From positions 1 to 31,779 of the IMG/VR virus record IMGVR_UViG_3300032288_001369: a stretch of DNA of 31,779 nucleotides, one strand, 5' to 3'. A program made the translations under genes and the position numbers. Origin of the DNA: a virus. The notes below the pieces were generated by a model. That model made no database searches. It worked only from the letters and a program-made list of their open reading frames with translations, and was not told the origin of the DNA. The stretch's first letter is position 1. Each line of letters starts with the position of its first letter. Shown here in pieces: positions 16,788 through 23,252 of the stretch.

Positions 16788-17148
16788 GGATCTTGTAAAA
16801 GAGTTGCAGGAAGCGTGGCGAGTGTCACTTGTTGCTTATGCCACAACGTACCCGGACCTTCCGCAACCGTTCATCACTTGCACTTATCGAAGTCCTGAAG
16901 AACAACTGGAGCTGTACGCTCAAGGTCGCACGAAACCGGGCAAGATTGTCACGCAATTAAAGTCAGGCAGCAAGCACAACACGAATCCTTCGCGAGCTTT
17001 TGACATTGCTTTCCAAAAAGATGGTCGGTTGCACTGGGATAAAAAGCATTTCATCAGGTTTGCTGCCATCATTAAGTCCATCAATCCTGCGGTGAAGTGG
17101 GGCGGTGACTGGAAGAAATTCAAAGACTACCCACATTACGAAATATGA
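16768..17148 (+). CDS. Endolysin, M15-type peptidase
   Basis: 126 residues, a single catalytic domain. The zinc-peptidase signature of the M15 (VanY/L-Ala-D-Glu peptidase) family is visible: SGSKHNTNPSRAFDIAF gives His70 and Asp79, and KDYPHYEI gives the final His123; TYRSPEEQLELYAQGRT is the usual upstream block. It should cut peptide cross-bridges of peptidoglycan. There is no signal peptide, so release depends on the holin-like proteins encoded just upstream. Its stop overlaps the phosphoesterase start (ATGA at 17145). Confidence 0.85.
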   Translation: MPSRKVEDLVKELQEAWRVSLVAYATTYPDLPQPFITCTYRSPEEQLELYAQGRTKPGKIVTQLKSGSKHNTNPSRAFDIAFQKDGRLHWDKKHFIRFAAIIKSINPAVKWGGDWKKFKDYPHYEI

Positions 17149-18170
17149 ATAGTAAATACCGGACATACTTTGAGATTGTTCTTAATTCGAACAAGGCTGA
17201 ATCGTATCGCAGTCAACTGATGCGGATACACAACGCAATCAGTCCAGCGAGTTGCACGTTTCGGAGCTTCTACACGAAGTTCAAAATTTACAAGGGGGCG
17301 AAAGCGAAGATGAAGTTCAAAGAACAAACTGCTGCGCCTATACCTTCAAACGCATTTAGTTCAATTTTAAGCACACTTAAACCAGACCCGAATCCGTTGA
17401 GCTTACCTGCATCACGCGAGTCGGTTTATACGGCTTTTAAGTTGCCTAAAACTGCGAATGATATTTTGTTGCTTTCGGATATTCACGTGCCTTACCACAA
17501 CATCGAAGCATTAACCCTCGCTTTGAAGTACGGCATTCAGCACAACGTGAATACAATCATTCTCAATGGTGACTTAATTGACTTCTACGCAATCAGTCGC
17601 TTTGAGAAAGACCCTCGCAAACGTGATTTAGCGCATGAAGTGAATACATGTAGAGAGTTTCTGACGGTCTTGCGCAAGTTGTTTCCTACGCAGGAAATCT
17701 ATTTCAAGTGTGGGAATCACGATGTGCGCTTTGAACACTACATAATGAGGCAGGCACCTGACCTTTTAGGACTGGGTGAATACAATCTCCAGTCACTGCT
17801 TCAACTTGAACAGCATCGAATCACTTTTATTCCTGATAAACAAATCATTCATGCAGGGCAATTAACAATTCTGCATGGGCATGAGTTAGGTAAGTCGGTA
17901 TTCAGTCCGGTAAACGTGGCGCGGTCGCTTTATATGAAAGCAAAGGATAACGCTATTTGCGGTCATCACCATCAGACAAGTGAACACACCGAACCTTCTA
18001 TAAATGGTAAGGTTGTAACGTGTTGGAGTGTTGCCTGTTTGAGCGAGCTTTCACCCGATTACCATCCGGTGGGGAATAAATACACTCATGGTTTTGCTCA
18101 CATCAAGGTGGATGCGAACGGTGACTTTGAAGTAAACAATCTGCGAATCGTCAAAGGCAAGATTCGTTAA
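17145..18170 (+). CDS. Calcineurin-like metallophosphoesterase
   Basis: 341 residues. All metal-binding blocks of the calcineurin-like superfamily are intact: SDIH (about 111-114), NGDLID (141-146), GNHD (190-193), HGHE (244-247) and GHHH (273-276). The first 100 residues are a separate, poorly conserved extension without an obvious motif. The gene is the last of the rightward block, coupled to the endolysin by a 4-base overlap. The substrate cannot be read from the sequence. Such enzymes in phages act on nucleic acids, nucleotides or protein phosphates. Confidence 0.8.
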   Translation: MNSKYRTYFEIVLNSNKAESYRSQLMRIHNAISPASCTFRSFYTKFKIYKGAKAKMKFKEQTAAPIPSNAFSSILSTLKPDPNPLSLPASRESVYTAFKLPKTANDILLLSDIHVPYHNIEALTLALKYGIQHNVNTIILNGDLIDFYAISRFEKDPRKRDLAHEVNTCREFLTVLRKLFPTQEIYFKCGNHDVRFEHYIMRQAPDLLGLGEYNLQSLLQLEQHRITFIPDKQIIHAGQLTILHGHELGKSVFSPVNVARSLYMKAKDNAICGHHHQTSEHTEPSINGKVVTCWSVACLSELSPDYHPVGNKYTHGFAHIKVDANGDFEVNNLRIVKGKIR

Positions 18171-18334
18171 CACGTGCCGAGCAAATACCCTCGATGCCCG
18201 GTGAGTTGGTAGAGTCGGAGTGAGCAATCGACAAACGCTTCCTCATCAAGCATTCCAATCTCATCATTTTTTAGCAGTGCTTTTCTTTGCTTTCGGAGTC
18301 TTGCTATCTCCGCGATTTGTTCCGGGGTGTACAT
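18167..18334 (-). CDS. Unknown small protein (55 aa) overlapping ninG
   Basis: Reads leftward from ATG 18334 (MYTPEQIAEIARLRKQRKAL) to TAA at 18167. Its first 71 bases overlap the 3' end of ninG in another frame. Composition is protein-like: an amphipathic basic helix, then an acidic segment (LDEEAFVDC), then QLTGHRGYLLGTC. Its stop overlaps the convergent phosphoesterase stop (TTAA serves both strands). It is the last gene of the leftward block. No family is recognised. Confidence 0.5.
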   Translation of the reverse strand: MYTPEQIAEIARLRKQRKALLKNDEIGMLDEEAFVDCSLRLYQLTGHRGYLLGTC

Positions 18335-18869
18335 GTTCAATCTTGGTTTTGTAGTGACTAATTAACGCTTGTATTTCGGGTATCGTATAACGCTTCTCAA
18401 TCGTTTTATCAACGTCTAATTGTTCAACCGCTTCAAGACCTATGCGGTTTATTAATCCGTCTCTATACGCAAGCAAATTGCCATGTCTGAACTGGTTGCA
18501 TGTAACACATTGACCATGCACGTTCATTTCATTAAACCGCAGATTCGGAGTTGAACCGACCGAGTAGAAGTGCCCAGCATCAAACTTTCCCTTGAGTGGT
18601 TTGCCACAACTGATGCAAGGTTTGTGCGCATCGCGTGTGCGGATGAACTTATTGAATACTGCCTGAAGTTTTTTCTTCCATTCTGCAAGGGTAATCAGTT
18701 CGGATTTCCTGCGCTTCATTTCGGATTTCTGCGCTTTCTCATTGACTTGCTTTGCATATTCAATGATGCAATCCGGGTTGAGACACGTGGCTTGTAACGA
18801 GCTGAATCGTGGCTTGAATTTCTCTTTACAAATCTTGCATTTTCTCACGTCCACTTGATTTGTTCGCAC
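18264..18869 (-). CDS. ninG: NinG/Rap-like recombination protein
   Basis: 201 residues. The N-terminal zinc pair C-x2-C (11-14) and C-x4-C (29-34), a charged helical spacer, then CISCG (85-89), FDAGHFYS (96-103) and HGQCVTCNQFRHGN (118-131) form the NinG signature. Lambda NinG (Rap) is a structure-specific endonuclease that cuts branched recombination intermediates. A Lys/Ala-rich tail (KTPKAKKSTAKK) ends the protein. It fits functionally with the annealing protein and exonuclease farther upstream in the same block. Confidence 0.85.
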   Translation of the reverse strand: MRTNQVDVRKCKICKEKFKPRFSSLQATCLNPDCIIEYAKQVNEKAQKSEMKRRKSELITLAEWKKKLQAVFNKFIRTRDAHKPCISCGKPLKGKFDAGHFYSVGSTPNLRFNEMNVHGQCVTCNQFRHGNLLAYRDGLINRIGLEAVEQLDVDKTIEKRYTIPEIQALISHYKTKIEHVHPGTNRGDSKTPKAKKSTAKK

Positions 18870-19078
18870 TTCAGATTTGCGAGTATTGTACCCACAATTA
18901 TTTCGCGCTGAACTTCGGTGGCTTCGGTTTTTAATTCTACCGAGTTTTTGTGTTCTCCGTTGATGGAACGGATAAGTTCAAAGTCCCATTGAATGTTTTC
19001 GCTCCCGGCAACACACATTGTAATCGTGCCTGCATGGTATTCAATTCTCTTGTGGGGTTTGGTTTGTACTTGTATCAT
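18845..19078 (-). CDS. Unknown early protein (77 aa)
   Basis: 77 residues (MIQVQTKPHKRIEYHAGTIT). The predicted pattern is beta strands then a helix (TEVQREIIVGTILANLKCEQ). It overlaps ninG by 25 bases and the upstream gene by 38, which is normal in this leftward block. No motif is recognised. Confidence 0.55.
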   Translation of the reverse strand: MIQVQTKPHKRIEYHAGTITMCVAGSENIQWDFELIRSINGEHKNSVELKTEATEVQREIIVGTILANLKCEQIKWT

Positions 19079-19277
19079 TGTCTTGTTGTTTGGTTAATTC
19101 TTTTTTCATGTCTTCTGCGCCTGCTATATACGCATTGATGAAATACTCGCGCTCCATTTGTAACAAATCTATACAGTAATTTGTTACGTCTTGGTAGATG
19201 CTGGCAGCTATTGCCTTGCGGTTTTTGTTTGCCTTACTTGTGTAGTGGGCAATCAGGTTTTCGAGCGGTGTATTCAA
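19041..19277 (-). CDS. Unknown helical early protein (78 aa)
   Basis: 78 residues (MNTPLENLIAHYTSKANKNR). Mostly helical, with an aromatic/acidic segment (LLQMEREYFINAYIAGAEDM) and a hydrophilic Asn/Thr/Gln tail. It shares 4 bases with the preceding gene's stop (19274-19277). No function can be assigned. Confidence 0.55.
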   Translation of the reverse strand: MNTPLENLIAHYTSKANKNRKAIAASIYQDVTNYCIDLLQMEREYFINAYIAGAEDMKKELTKQQDNDTSTNQTPQEN

Positions 19278-19528
19278 TTCAATGATGCTTTAATTGGCAT
19301 GTGTTCACTATTAAGGAAACATGCGGTGAATCTTCCTTTGTCATCTTCAGCAGTTCCGACCTCAACTATCGGTTGGTAGAGCTTCATGCGTTCCTGATTG
19401 ATCACAACATAAACTGGTGTGTCGGGGTGGAATGCTTCAAGCAGGATGATGAGGTCTTCAACTGTCACAATATTAGAACGGCAAATCTCCTGAATCTTCC
19501 TTTCTGAATGCAGGACTTTTTTGCTCAC
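19274..19528 (-). CDS. Unknown early protein (84 aa)
   Basis: 84 residues. It has an N-terminal basic helix, then VEDLIILLEAFHPDTPVYVVINQERMKL-like alternation (quoted in part: VEDLIILLEAFHPDTPVYVV), the helix-turn-strand pattern of many small phage early proteins, and a short beta-rich C-terminus. It overlaps the SSB-tip gene by 56 bases. The start may be internal, but no better ATG is evident. Confidence 0.5.
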   Translation of the reverse strand: MSKKVLHSERKIQEICRSNIVTVEDLIILLEAFHPDTPVYVVINQERMKLYQPIVEVGTAEDDKGRFTACFLNSEHMPIKASLN

Positions 19529-19721
19529 CGGGTTTTTGATATGGTGCTGAAAACTTTATTGAAAGGTATGTTCCCTTCGCACCTTGCTTCACCCATGCAG
19601 CAATTTCTTTTTCCACTCCGTTCACTTTGGCTGATCCTCGGTAGTCGGGTTGCTTGTCTCCATCTTGCTTTTTGTTATTGCGAAATAGATTTCCGCTATT
19701 GTCTTGTAGTTCGTATGACAT
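19473..19721 (-). CDS. Small SSB-like protein with a DLPF tip
   Basis: 82 residues (MSYELQDNSGNLFRNNKKQD). The pattern NSGNLFRN...YRGSAKVNGVEKEIAAW...KGTYLSIKF is shared by small OB-like proteins (DUF736-like) found in phages and plasmids. The last residues, EDSGDLPF, resemble the acidic tip of bacterial single-strand DNA-binding proteins, which recruits repair and replication enzymes. Its neighbours are recombination and replication genes. Single-strand binding is therefore plausible, but it is inferred from the tip and the fold pattern. Confidence 0.6.
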   Translation of the reverse strand: MSYELQDNSGNLFRNNKKQDGDKQPDYRGSAKVNGVEKEIAAWVKQGAKGTYLSIKFSAPYQKPGEQKSPAFRKEDSGDLPF

Positions 19722-19914
19722 AATTCTTTAGGTTTATTAATCTTGTGATGTATGGCTCGCAGCTTGGTAAGTGATGATTGTTTTTTACATGTTCCAAATG
19801 AATCCGCAAACAGTGCGCAACGTCCAACACTTTCACATGTGGAGCGGGCTTGTACACTGTCTGCGGAATATCATGCTTTAGTAATTCTTCAACCTCTGCG
19901 ATAAGTTTTGACAC
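19696..19914 (-). CDS. Unknown early protein (72 aa), probable GTG start
   Basis: The frame is open up to an ATG at 19992, but the first 26 codons there are a shadow of the ribbon-helix-helix gene and read as low-complexity Ser/Pro. A GTG at 19914 gives a sensible start (VSKLIAEVEELLKHD) and a 26-base overlap with that gene. The product is a helical, His-rich protein (VLDVAHCLRIHLEHVKNNHH). No family is recognised. Start choice is inference. Confidence 0.5.
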   Translation of the reverse strand: MSKLIAEVEELLKHDIPQTVYKPAPHVKVLDVAHCLRIHLEHVKNNHHLPSCEPYITRLINLKNYVIRTTRQ

Positions 19915-20053
19915 TTGACTTTGGCTCGGTGAGGATGCGCTCACGGATAAAGTCGGCAACGGTTTGTTTTTGTTTTTTTGCAAGGGATGCAATTTTCTTT
20001 TTGTCGCTGGTGCTTACTCTTGCACTCACGCGAAGGGTTTTTGTTTTACTCAT
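19889..20053 (-). CDS. Ribbon-helix-helix DNA-binding protein (54 aa)
   Basis: 54 residues (MSKTKTLRVSARVSTSDKKK, then IASLAKKQKQTVADFIRERI). A beta strand with alternating residues (KTLRVSARVS) followed by two helices separated by a short turn is the CopG/Arc/MobC-like ribbon-helix-helix pattern. It probably binds DNA as a dimer. It starts inside the end of the gene at 20046-20273. It may regulate the leftward block; candidate sites include the direct repeats at 20678-20735 or the palindrome at 26473. Confidence 0.7.
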   Translation of the reverse strand: MSKTKTLRVSARVSTSDKKKIASLAKKQKQTVADFIRERILTEPKSSVKTYRRG

Positions 20054-20273
20054 TTGTCGTTATGTATAGTTTATTATCTACGTGGTTTAGCAATATGGCT
20101 ACTGACTTTCCGCTTAATTGTTGCAGTCTTCTTATGCGCAATTCAATGGCTTCAATGATTCGTTCGGTTTCATAACTATTTTCGAGAATATCATGAATAA
20201 TAAGGAAAACATCTTCGCCATTATTCTGCCATTTCAATTCTTCGTCATGCAACTCTTTTACGGATTTCTTCAT
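20046..20273 (-). CDS. Unknown helical early protein (75 aa)
   Basis: Taken from ATG 20273 (MKKSVKELHDEELKWQNNGE); an in-frame ATG at 20291 would add 6 residues. The rest is helical with a repeated hydrophobic pattern (IIHDILENSYETERIIEAIE) and ends ITTNE. It overlaps its neighbours by 8 and 29 bases. No motif is recognised. Confidence 0.5.
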   Translation of the reverse strand: MKKSVKELHDEELKWQNNGEDVFLIIHDILENSYETERIIEAIELRIRRLQQLSGKSVAILLNHVDNKLYITTNE

Positions 20274-20406
20274 GGAGTAAATGTAATTCATTTATGACTG
20301 CTTCAACTGCTTCAAACAAAGCATCGCAACGCTCAAGCAATTCTGAATCTGACATGGATGTATAGTTCAGTTCTACGTTGTCGGTTGCATGGCTTGTGTA
20401 ATTCAT
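20245..20406 (-). CDS. Unknown small helical protein (53 aa)
   Basis: Starts at ATG 20406 (MNYTSHATDNVELNYTSMSD). The same frame is open farther upstream, but that part lies under the gene at 20414-20632 and looks non-coding. The second half is a helix (LFEAVEAVINELHLLHEEIR). Low information; kept because spacing and composition fit the neighbouring genes. Confidence 0.4.
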   Translation of the reverse strand: MNYTSHATDNVELNYTSMSDSELLERCDALFEAVEAVINELHLLHEEIRKRVA

Positions 20407-20413
20407 ACCACAA

Positions 20414-20632
20414 TTATAGTAAGTCAATCTTGTATTCCGCGCATAGCTGATACAATTCTTCACGCAATTTTTCCACCACTTCATAAACTTCCGAGGTGTG
20501 GCTTTCATACTTGTAAATGCTTCGCATACGCTGGCTGATTTCATTCAGGACGTGTACGGCATCGCTCCCATGTATCGCCTGCATGAACTCTGGTTGTTCT
20601 TCAGGCAGGTTGAATATCAGTTGTGCTTTCAT
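20414..20632 (-). CDS. Conserved-looking phage protein of unknown function (72 aa)
   Basis: 72 residues. The opening MKAQLIFNLPEEQPEFMQAI is a pattern seen at the start of a widespread small phage family (strand, LPEEQ turn, helix). Three helices follow. It is the first gene after the repeat-bearing gap 20633-20736, so a promoter may lie there. Confidence 0.6.
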   Translation of the reverse strand: MKAQLIFNLPEEQPEFMQAIHGSDAVHVLNEISQRMRSIYKYESHTSEVYEVVEKLREELYQLCAEYKIDLL

Positions 20633-20677
20633 GGTGTTTCTTTTTTTTACTTTTTATAGTATAAAACTGAATTGAAA

Positions 20678-20735
20678 ATCATACCTTATCGGGTATTATT
20701 CGGGTTAGTGAATGACTTATCATACCTTATCGGGT
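20678..20735. repeat. Pair of 17-bp direct repeats in an intergenic gap
   Basis: ATCATACCTTATCGGGT occurs at 20678-20694 and again at 20719-20735, a 41-bp offset (about four helical turns). The gap lies between the genes ending at 20737 and starting at 20632. This helical phasing is typical of operator or initiator sites. An AT-rich stretch nearer the start (20641-20675) could hold a promoter. Confidence 0.7.
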
Positions 20736-20736
20736 G

Positions 20737-21009
20737 TCATTGCTCACCTCCTTTGTATGTTTCGTTGTAGTATTTTTTGCAAAAGGTTTCGGCAACTTCT
20801 CGTTTTTCCAAATAAGCAGCGTCACAAGGAATGTCATTCAATTTGTGAAACATATCCATTTGCGCATCCTTAATTTGACTGCGCTCCATTTGAATCGCTT
20901 GCTGGAATGCTTCGTATGCGTCTTTGCCTTCGGTTGTGAATGAGCCGATGTGACCAGTGTCACCGTAGATTTGTTTGAATAGAAATTCAACTGCCGTTTG
21001 TTTTTTCAT
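20737..21009 (-). CDS. Unknown early protein (90 aa)
   Basis: 90 residues (MKKQTAVEFLFKQIYGDTGH). The QTAVEFL opening, followed by a segment with QAIQMERSQIKDA, is a pattern I associate with small Bacteroidetes phage proteins of unknown role. Highly charged, probably helical and cytoplasmic. It stands slightly apart from its upstream neighbour (51 bases). Confidence 0.6.
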   Translation of the reverse strand: MKKQTAVEFLFKQIYGDTGHIGSFTTEGKDAYEAFQQAIQMERSQIKDAQMDMFHKLNDIPCDAAYLEKREVAETFCKKYYNETYKGGEQ

Positions 21010-21060
21010 TGGTTTGTTTTTTGTTTGTTTCGCTTATCGATGAGTTGTAGGCAATGCGCC

Positions 21061-21321
21061 CTAAGAAAACTCTTTGCCACAAATTTTGCATCGTAACATA
21101 TTTGAACCTATGTACTCCCTTTTGTCTCTCGGATGGGCGCACTGTTCGCTTCGCCCTACAACATCGGCTATACGCAATTTTTTAAAAAGGGCTTCTGCTC
21201 CGTTTAAAAATTGTTCTATTGCATATTCTCCCTCGTAGGCAGCATCATACATACTTTCTGCTTCTTTGCGTAACTCACGCATTATAGCACTTTTATTTAC
21301 CTCTGTCTTTAGCTTTATCAT
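21061..21321 (-). CDS. Unknown protein with C-terminal zinc knuckle (86 aa)
   Basis: 86 residues (MIKLKTEVNKSAIMRELRKE). An N-terminal helical region (about 1-55) precedes a small Cys/His cluster: C-x-H near 61-63 and NMLRCKICGKEF near 74-85, a likely zinc ribbon. It lies just downstream of the methyltransferase cassette in the leftward direction. Confidence 0.55.
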   Translation of the reverse strand: MIKLKTEVNKSAIMRELRKEAESMYDAAYEGEYAIEQFLNGAEALFKKLRIADVVGRSEQCAHPRDKREYIGSNMLRCKICGKEFS

Positions 21322-21359
21322 ATCTAATCTTTTTAAAAAAATTCGTATAGCCGTTTACC

Positions 21360-22297
21360 GTTATAAGCAAGTGCTACATTTCGTTTCCAAAGAGAGTTCC
21401 TGCTTGTAAATATTTTTCTTTTCTTTTTTCTTCCCACGCTTTTTTTATTCGTTCTTCAATAATTTCACAGTATTCAAAAGATATTTCACTGCCTATCCAA
21501 TTACGGTTATTTAAGATGCTCATTTTAGCGGTTGTTCCGCTTCCCATAAAAGGGTCATAAACTAAATCATTTTCATTGCTCCAAGTTATAATTTGGTCTA
21601 AACATAACTGTTCTGGAAACATTGCAGGATGTTCAAATGCTATCTTATCAGCAATATGACCACCAATAGAGTAACTAAATATATTTATTGCTTTCTTTAA
21701 TTCATTTGCTTTTCTAATGTTAGTTTTCATACTGCCATCTTTTTGCCTATATTTTCCGCTTTCAATTTTAACCCTTGCTTTTTCTACCATTATTGGATTA
21801 AATGTTTTTGGCTTACCCTTACTTAATACAAAAATATACTCAAACACATTATCATATCTTTTCGCATTTATTGGTTTGTAGTTTAGTTTGTGATATATAT
21901 TTGTATCAACATTAAATCCAATCTCCTTAAAGTAAATAGATTGCTTGAAAGATGTTAATGTTTCACATCCATCAATTGTAGCATCTCCAACAACCCAAAC
22001 CACAACACCACCTTGTTTTGTTACTCTGAATAATTCTTTGGCAATATCTTCAAATGGAAATGAATACCCCTTGTAATCTCTTAAATTATCGTAAGGTGGA
22101 CTTGTTACCGTTAAATCCACAAAGCAATCAGGCATCTTTGCCATTGTTTCTAAATTGCTTTCATTATAATTCTTATTTATCTCAATCATATTTTTTTAAT
22201 TTTTCAAATTAACATTTGCCATCTCACAAAAAAGAAAAGAAAAAGTGTTCATCTTTCAAATCAAGTTCTGTGCTATAATACCGCACCAGCTTATAAC
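21360..22297. mobile_element. Methyltransferase cassette bounded by inverted repeats
   Basis: GTTATAAGCAAGTGC at 21360-21374 and GCACCAGCTTATAAC at 22283-22297 are inverted copies of one 15-bp sequence (13 of 15 paired, the core 9 exact). They enclose one gene, a DNA methyltransferase, which is visibly AT-richer than its surroundings (a sampled 60-base stretch is 28% GC against about 50% in another early gene). The layout suggests a single-gene cassette inserted as a unit. No transposase or recombinase is encoded in it. Confidence 0.5.
21374..22189 (-). CDS. DNA methyltransferase, amino-methylating (TSPPY type)
   Basis: 271 residues. The catalytic motif IV is TSPPY (29-33), near the N-terminus, and the SAM-binding motif I is DPFMGSGTT (212-220), near the C-terminus. 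This is the beta-type order. TSPPY is commonest in N4-cytosine enzymes but also occurs in N6-adenine enzymes. A target-recognition region lies between (about 75-195). No restriction endonuclease is adjacent, so it is an orphan enzyme, most likely protecting phage DNA against host restriction. AT-rich base composition and flanking repeats suggest recent acquisition. Confidence 0.85.
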   Translation of the reverse strand: MIEINKNYNESNLETMAKMPDCFVDLTVTSPPYDNLRDYKGYSFPFEDIAKELFRVTKQGGVVVWVVGDATIDGCETLTSFKQSIYFKEIGFNVDTNIYHKLNYKPINAKRYDNVFEYIFVLSKGKPKTFNPIMVEKARVKIESGKYRQKDGSMKTNIRKANELKKAINIFSYSIGGHIADKIAFEHPAMFPEQLCLDQIITWSNENDLVYDPFMGSGTTAKMSILNNRNWIGSEISFEYCEIIEERIKKAWEEKRKEKYLQAGTLFGNEM

Positions 22298-22368
22298 AGC
22301 GTGTATAAAAAATGGCGGGTTCAGTTTTATATTCAACATTAATTTTTCAAATCAAGTGTAGTGCTGTA
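22254..22368. repeat. Imperfect 24-bp direct repeats
   Basis: TTTCAAATCAAGTTCTGTGC (22254 onward) recurs as TTTCAAATCAAGTGTAGTGC (22345 onward), 91 bases apart, with similarity continuing a few bases further. They lie in the gene-free stretch upstream of the methyltransferase and are interleaved with the long inverted repeat at 22299-22410. Confidence 0.6.
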
Positions 22369-22420
22369 TTGAAAGTTTCGGTTTCAAATTCCGCCACTTC
22401 TTATACACGCAAAACGTTAT
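22291..22420. repeat. Long inverted repeat, attC-like hairpin or origin-like element
   Basis: GCGTGTATAAAAAATGGCGG (22299-22318) is inverted at 22391-22410 (CCGCCACTTCTTATACACGC), 18 of 20 bases paired across a 72-base loop. Outside the arms, ATAAC (left) and GTTAT (right) continue the symmetry, so the folded single strand begins with AAC and ends with GTT, as integron attC sites do. It directly abuts the stop of the gene at 22417-22605, the usual attC position. The arms also contain TTATACACG, 8 of 9 matches to a DnaA box. No integron integrase is present. Confidence 0.6.
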
Positions 22421-22605
22421 GATTCATTGATTATCTTCTTCAGGTACACCGCAAGGTCAAGTGCTTCTTCGTATGCGTGCTGAAGCCATTCTTTTGTGGT
22501 TAGGTCTTTGCGGTCAACTGTCGTGCCGTACTTACTCAATCCACGTTCCTCACGGACTTTCAGTTCAGCAATGACCAGTTGAAGGATTGTGCTGGGTTGC
22601 TTCAT
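22417..22605 (-). CDS. Small MazG-like protein
   Basis: 62 residues. The block GLSKYGTTVDRKDLTTKEWL followed by QHAYEEALDLAVYLKK matches small MazG-like/nucleotide pyrophosphohydrolase-type phage proteins: the E-E-x-x-D helix is the metal-binding face. At 62 residues it is minimal, a single helical hairpin probably working as a dimer or tetramer. It overlaps the upstream gene by 4 bases. Confidence 0.65.
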   Translation of the reverse strand: MKQPSTILQLVIAELKVREERGLSKYGTTVDRKDLTTKEWLQHAYEEALDLAVYLKKIINES

Positions 22606-23252
22606 ATCTCACCTTGGTTTTTCATTTCTTCACCATACCGAATCATGCGGTAGGTATCAAAGTCCATCTCTTTTCCCTCGTACACTGCGAACCGATTCAT
22701 CCCACGCAGCTTGTCGTATTCTGCTATCACTTGTTTTTCAAATGGTGACAACTTCGACTCATAGCTTTCCGGTTTCTTGCGCTTTGTTTTAGTGGCAAGT
22801 TCGTCAATCAGTTTTTTCATTGCACCGTTAAAGCTCTCGGTACTCATGACCTCTTTGGCTTCTTGTTTATTCCTTTCCATTTGTTCACGTACAATTATTT
22901 CAGTTCTTTCGATATCGTATGCTCTCAACCATTCCATGATCACTGCTCCATCCAGTCGGTTGTATATCTTTCCGTACTTCCCGGACATTGCACCGCGAAA
23001 GCACTTGCGGAAATCATCAGGACTAAAGTAGTAGAAAGTTTCTTCGATTAACTCGGTTGTCATTTCCACTTGGTAGGGTGTCATGATTCGCTCCAAGCTA
23101 AAGTAGGTTTGCAACTGGTCTATTGAATTGGTGAGAATGCGTCTCACTGATTCAACACCTTCATGTTTTTTGATGTAGGCTAAACTCTTACAACTTGAAG
23201 TAGTTGGGATCATTAGCCCTGCGGTACTCGATTTCGCTAACTCGTTGCTCAT
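22602..23252 (-). CDS. Replication-associated protein, possible helicase loader
   Basis: 216 residues (MSNELAKSSTAGLMIPTTSS). It is helical throughout. The segment YYFSPDDFRKCFRGAMSGKY followed by GKIYNRLDGAVIMEWLRAYD is recognisable as a conserved block in Bacteroidetes phage proteins encoded beside replication initiators. A charged linker and a C-terminal KLSPFEKQVIAEYDKLRGMN region follow. Overlap with the initiator gene is 65 bases; ATG 23213 is an alternative start. The loader role is inferred from neighbourhood only; no ATP-binding loop is seen. Confidence 0.45.
   Translation of the reverse strand: MSNELAKSSTAGLMIPTTSSCKSLAYIKKHEGVESVRRILTNSIDQLQTYFSLERIMTPYQVEMTTELIEETFYYFSPDDFRKCFRGAMSGKYGKIYNRLDGAVIMEWLRAYDIERTEIIVREQMERNKQEAKEVMSTESFNGAMKKLIDELATKTKRKKPESYESKLSPFEKQVIAEYDKLRGMNRFAVYEGKEMDFDTYRMIRYGEEMKNQGEI

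Noticed and set aside
21360-22420. A complete integron
   Set aside because: No integron integrase or attI is present anywhere in the genome; only cassette-like boundaries are seen.
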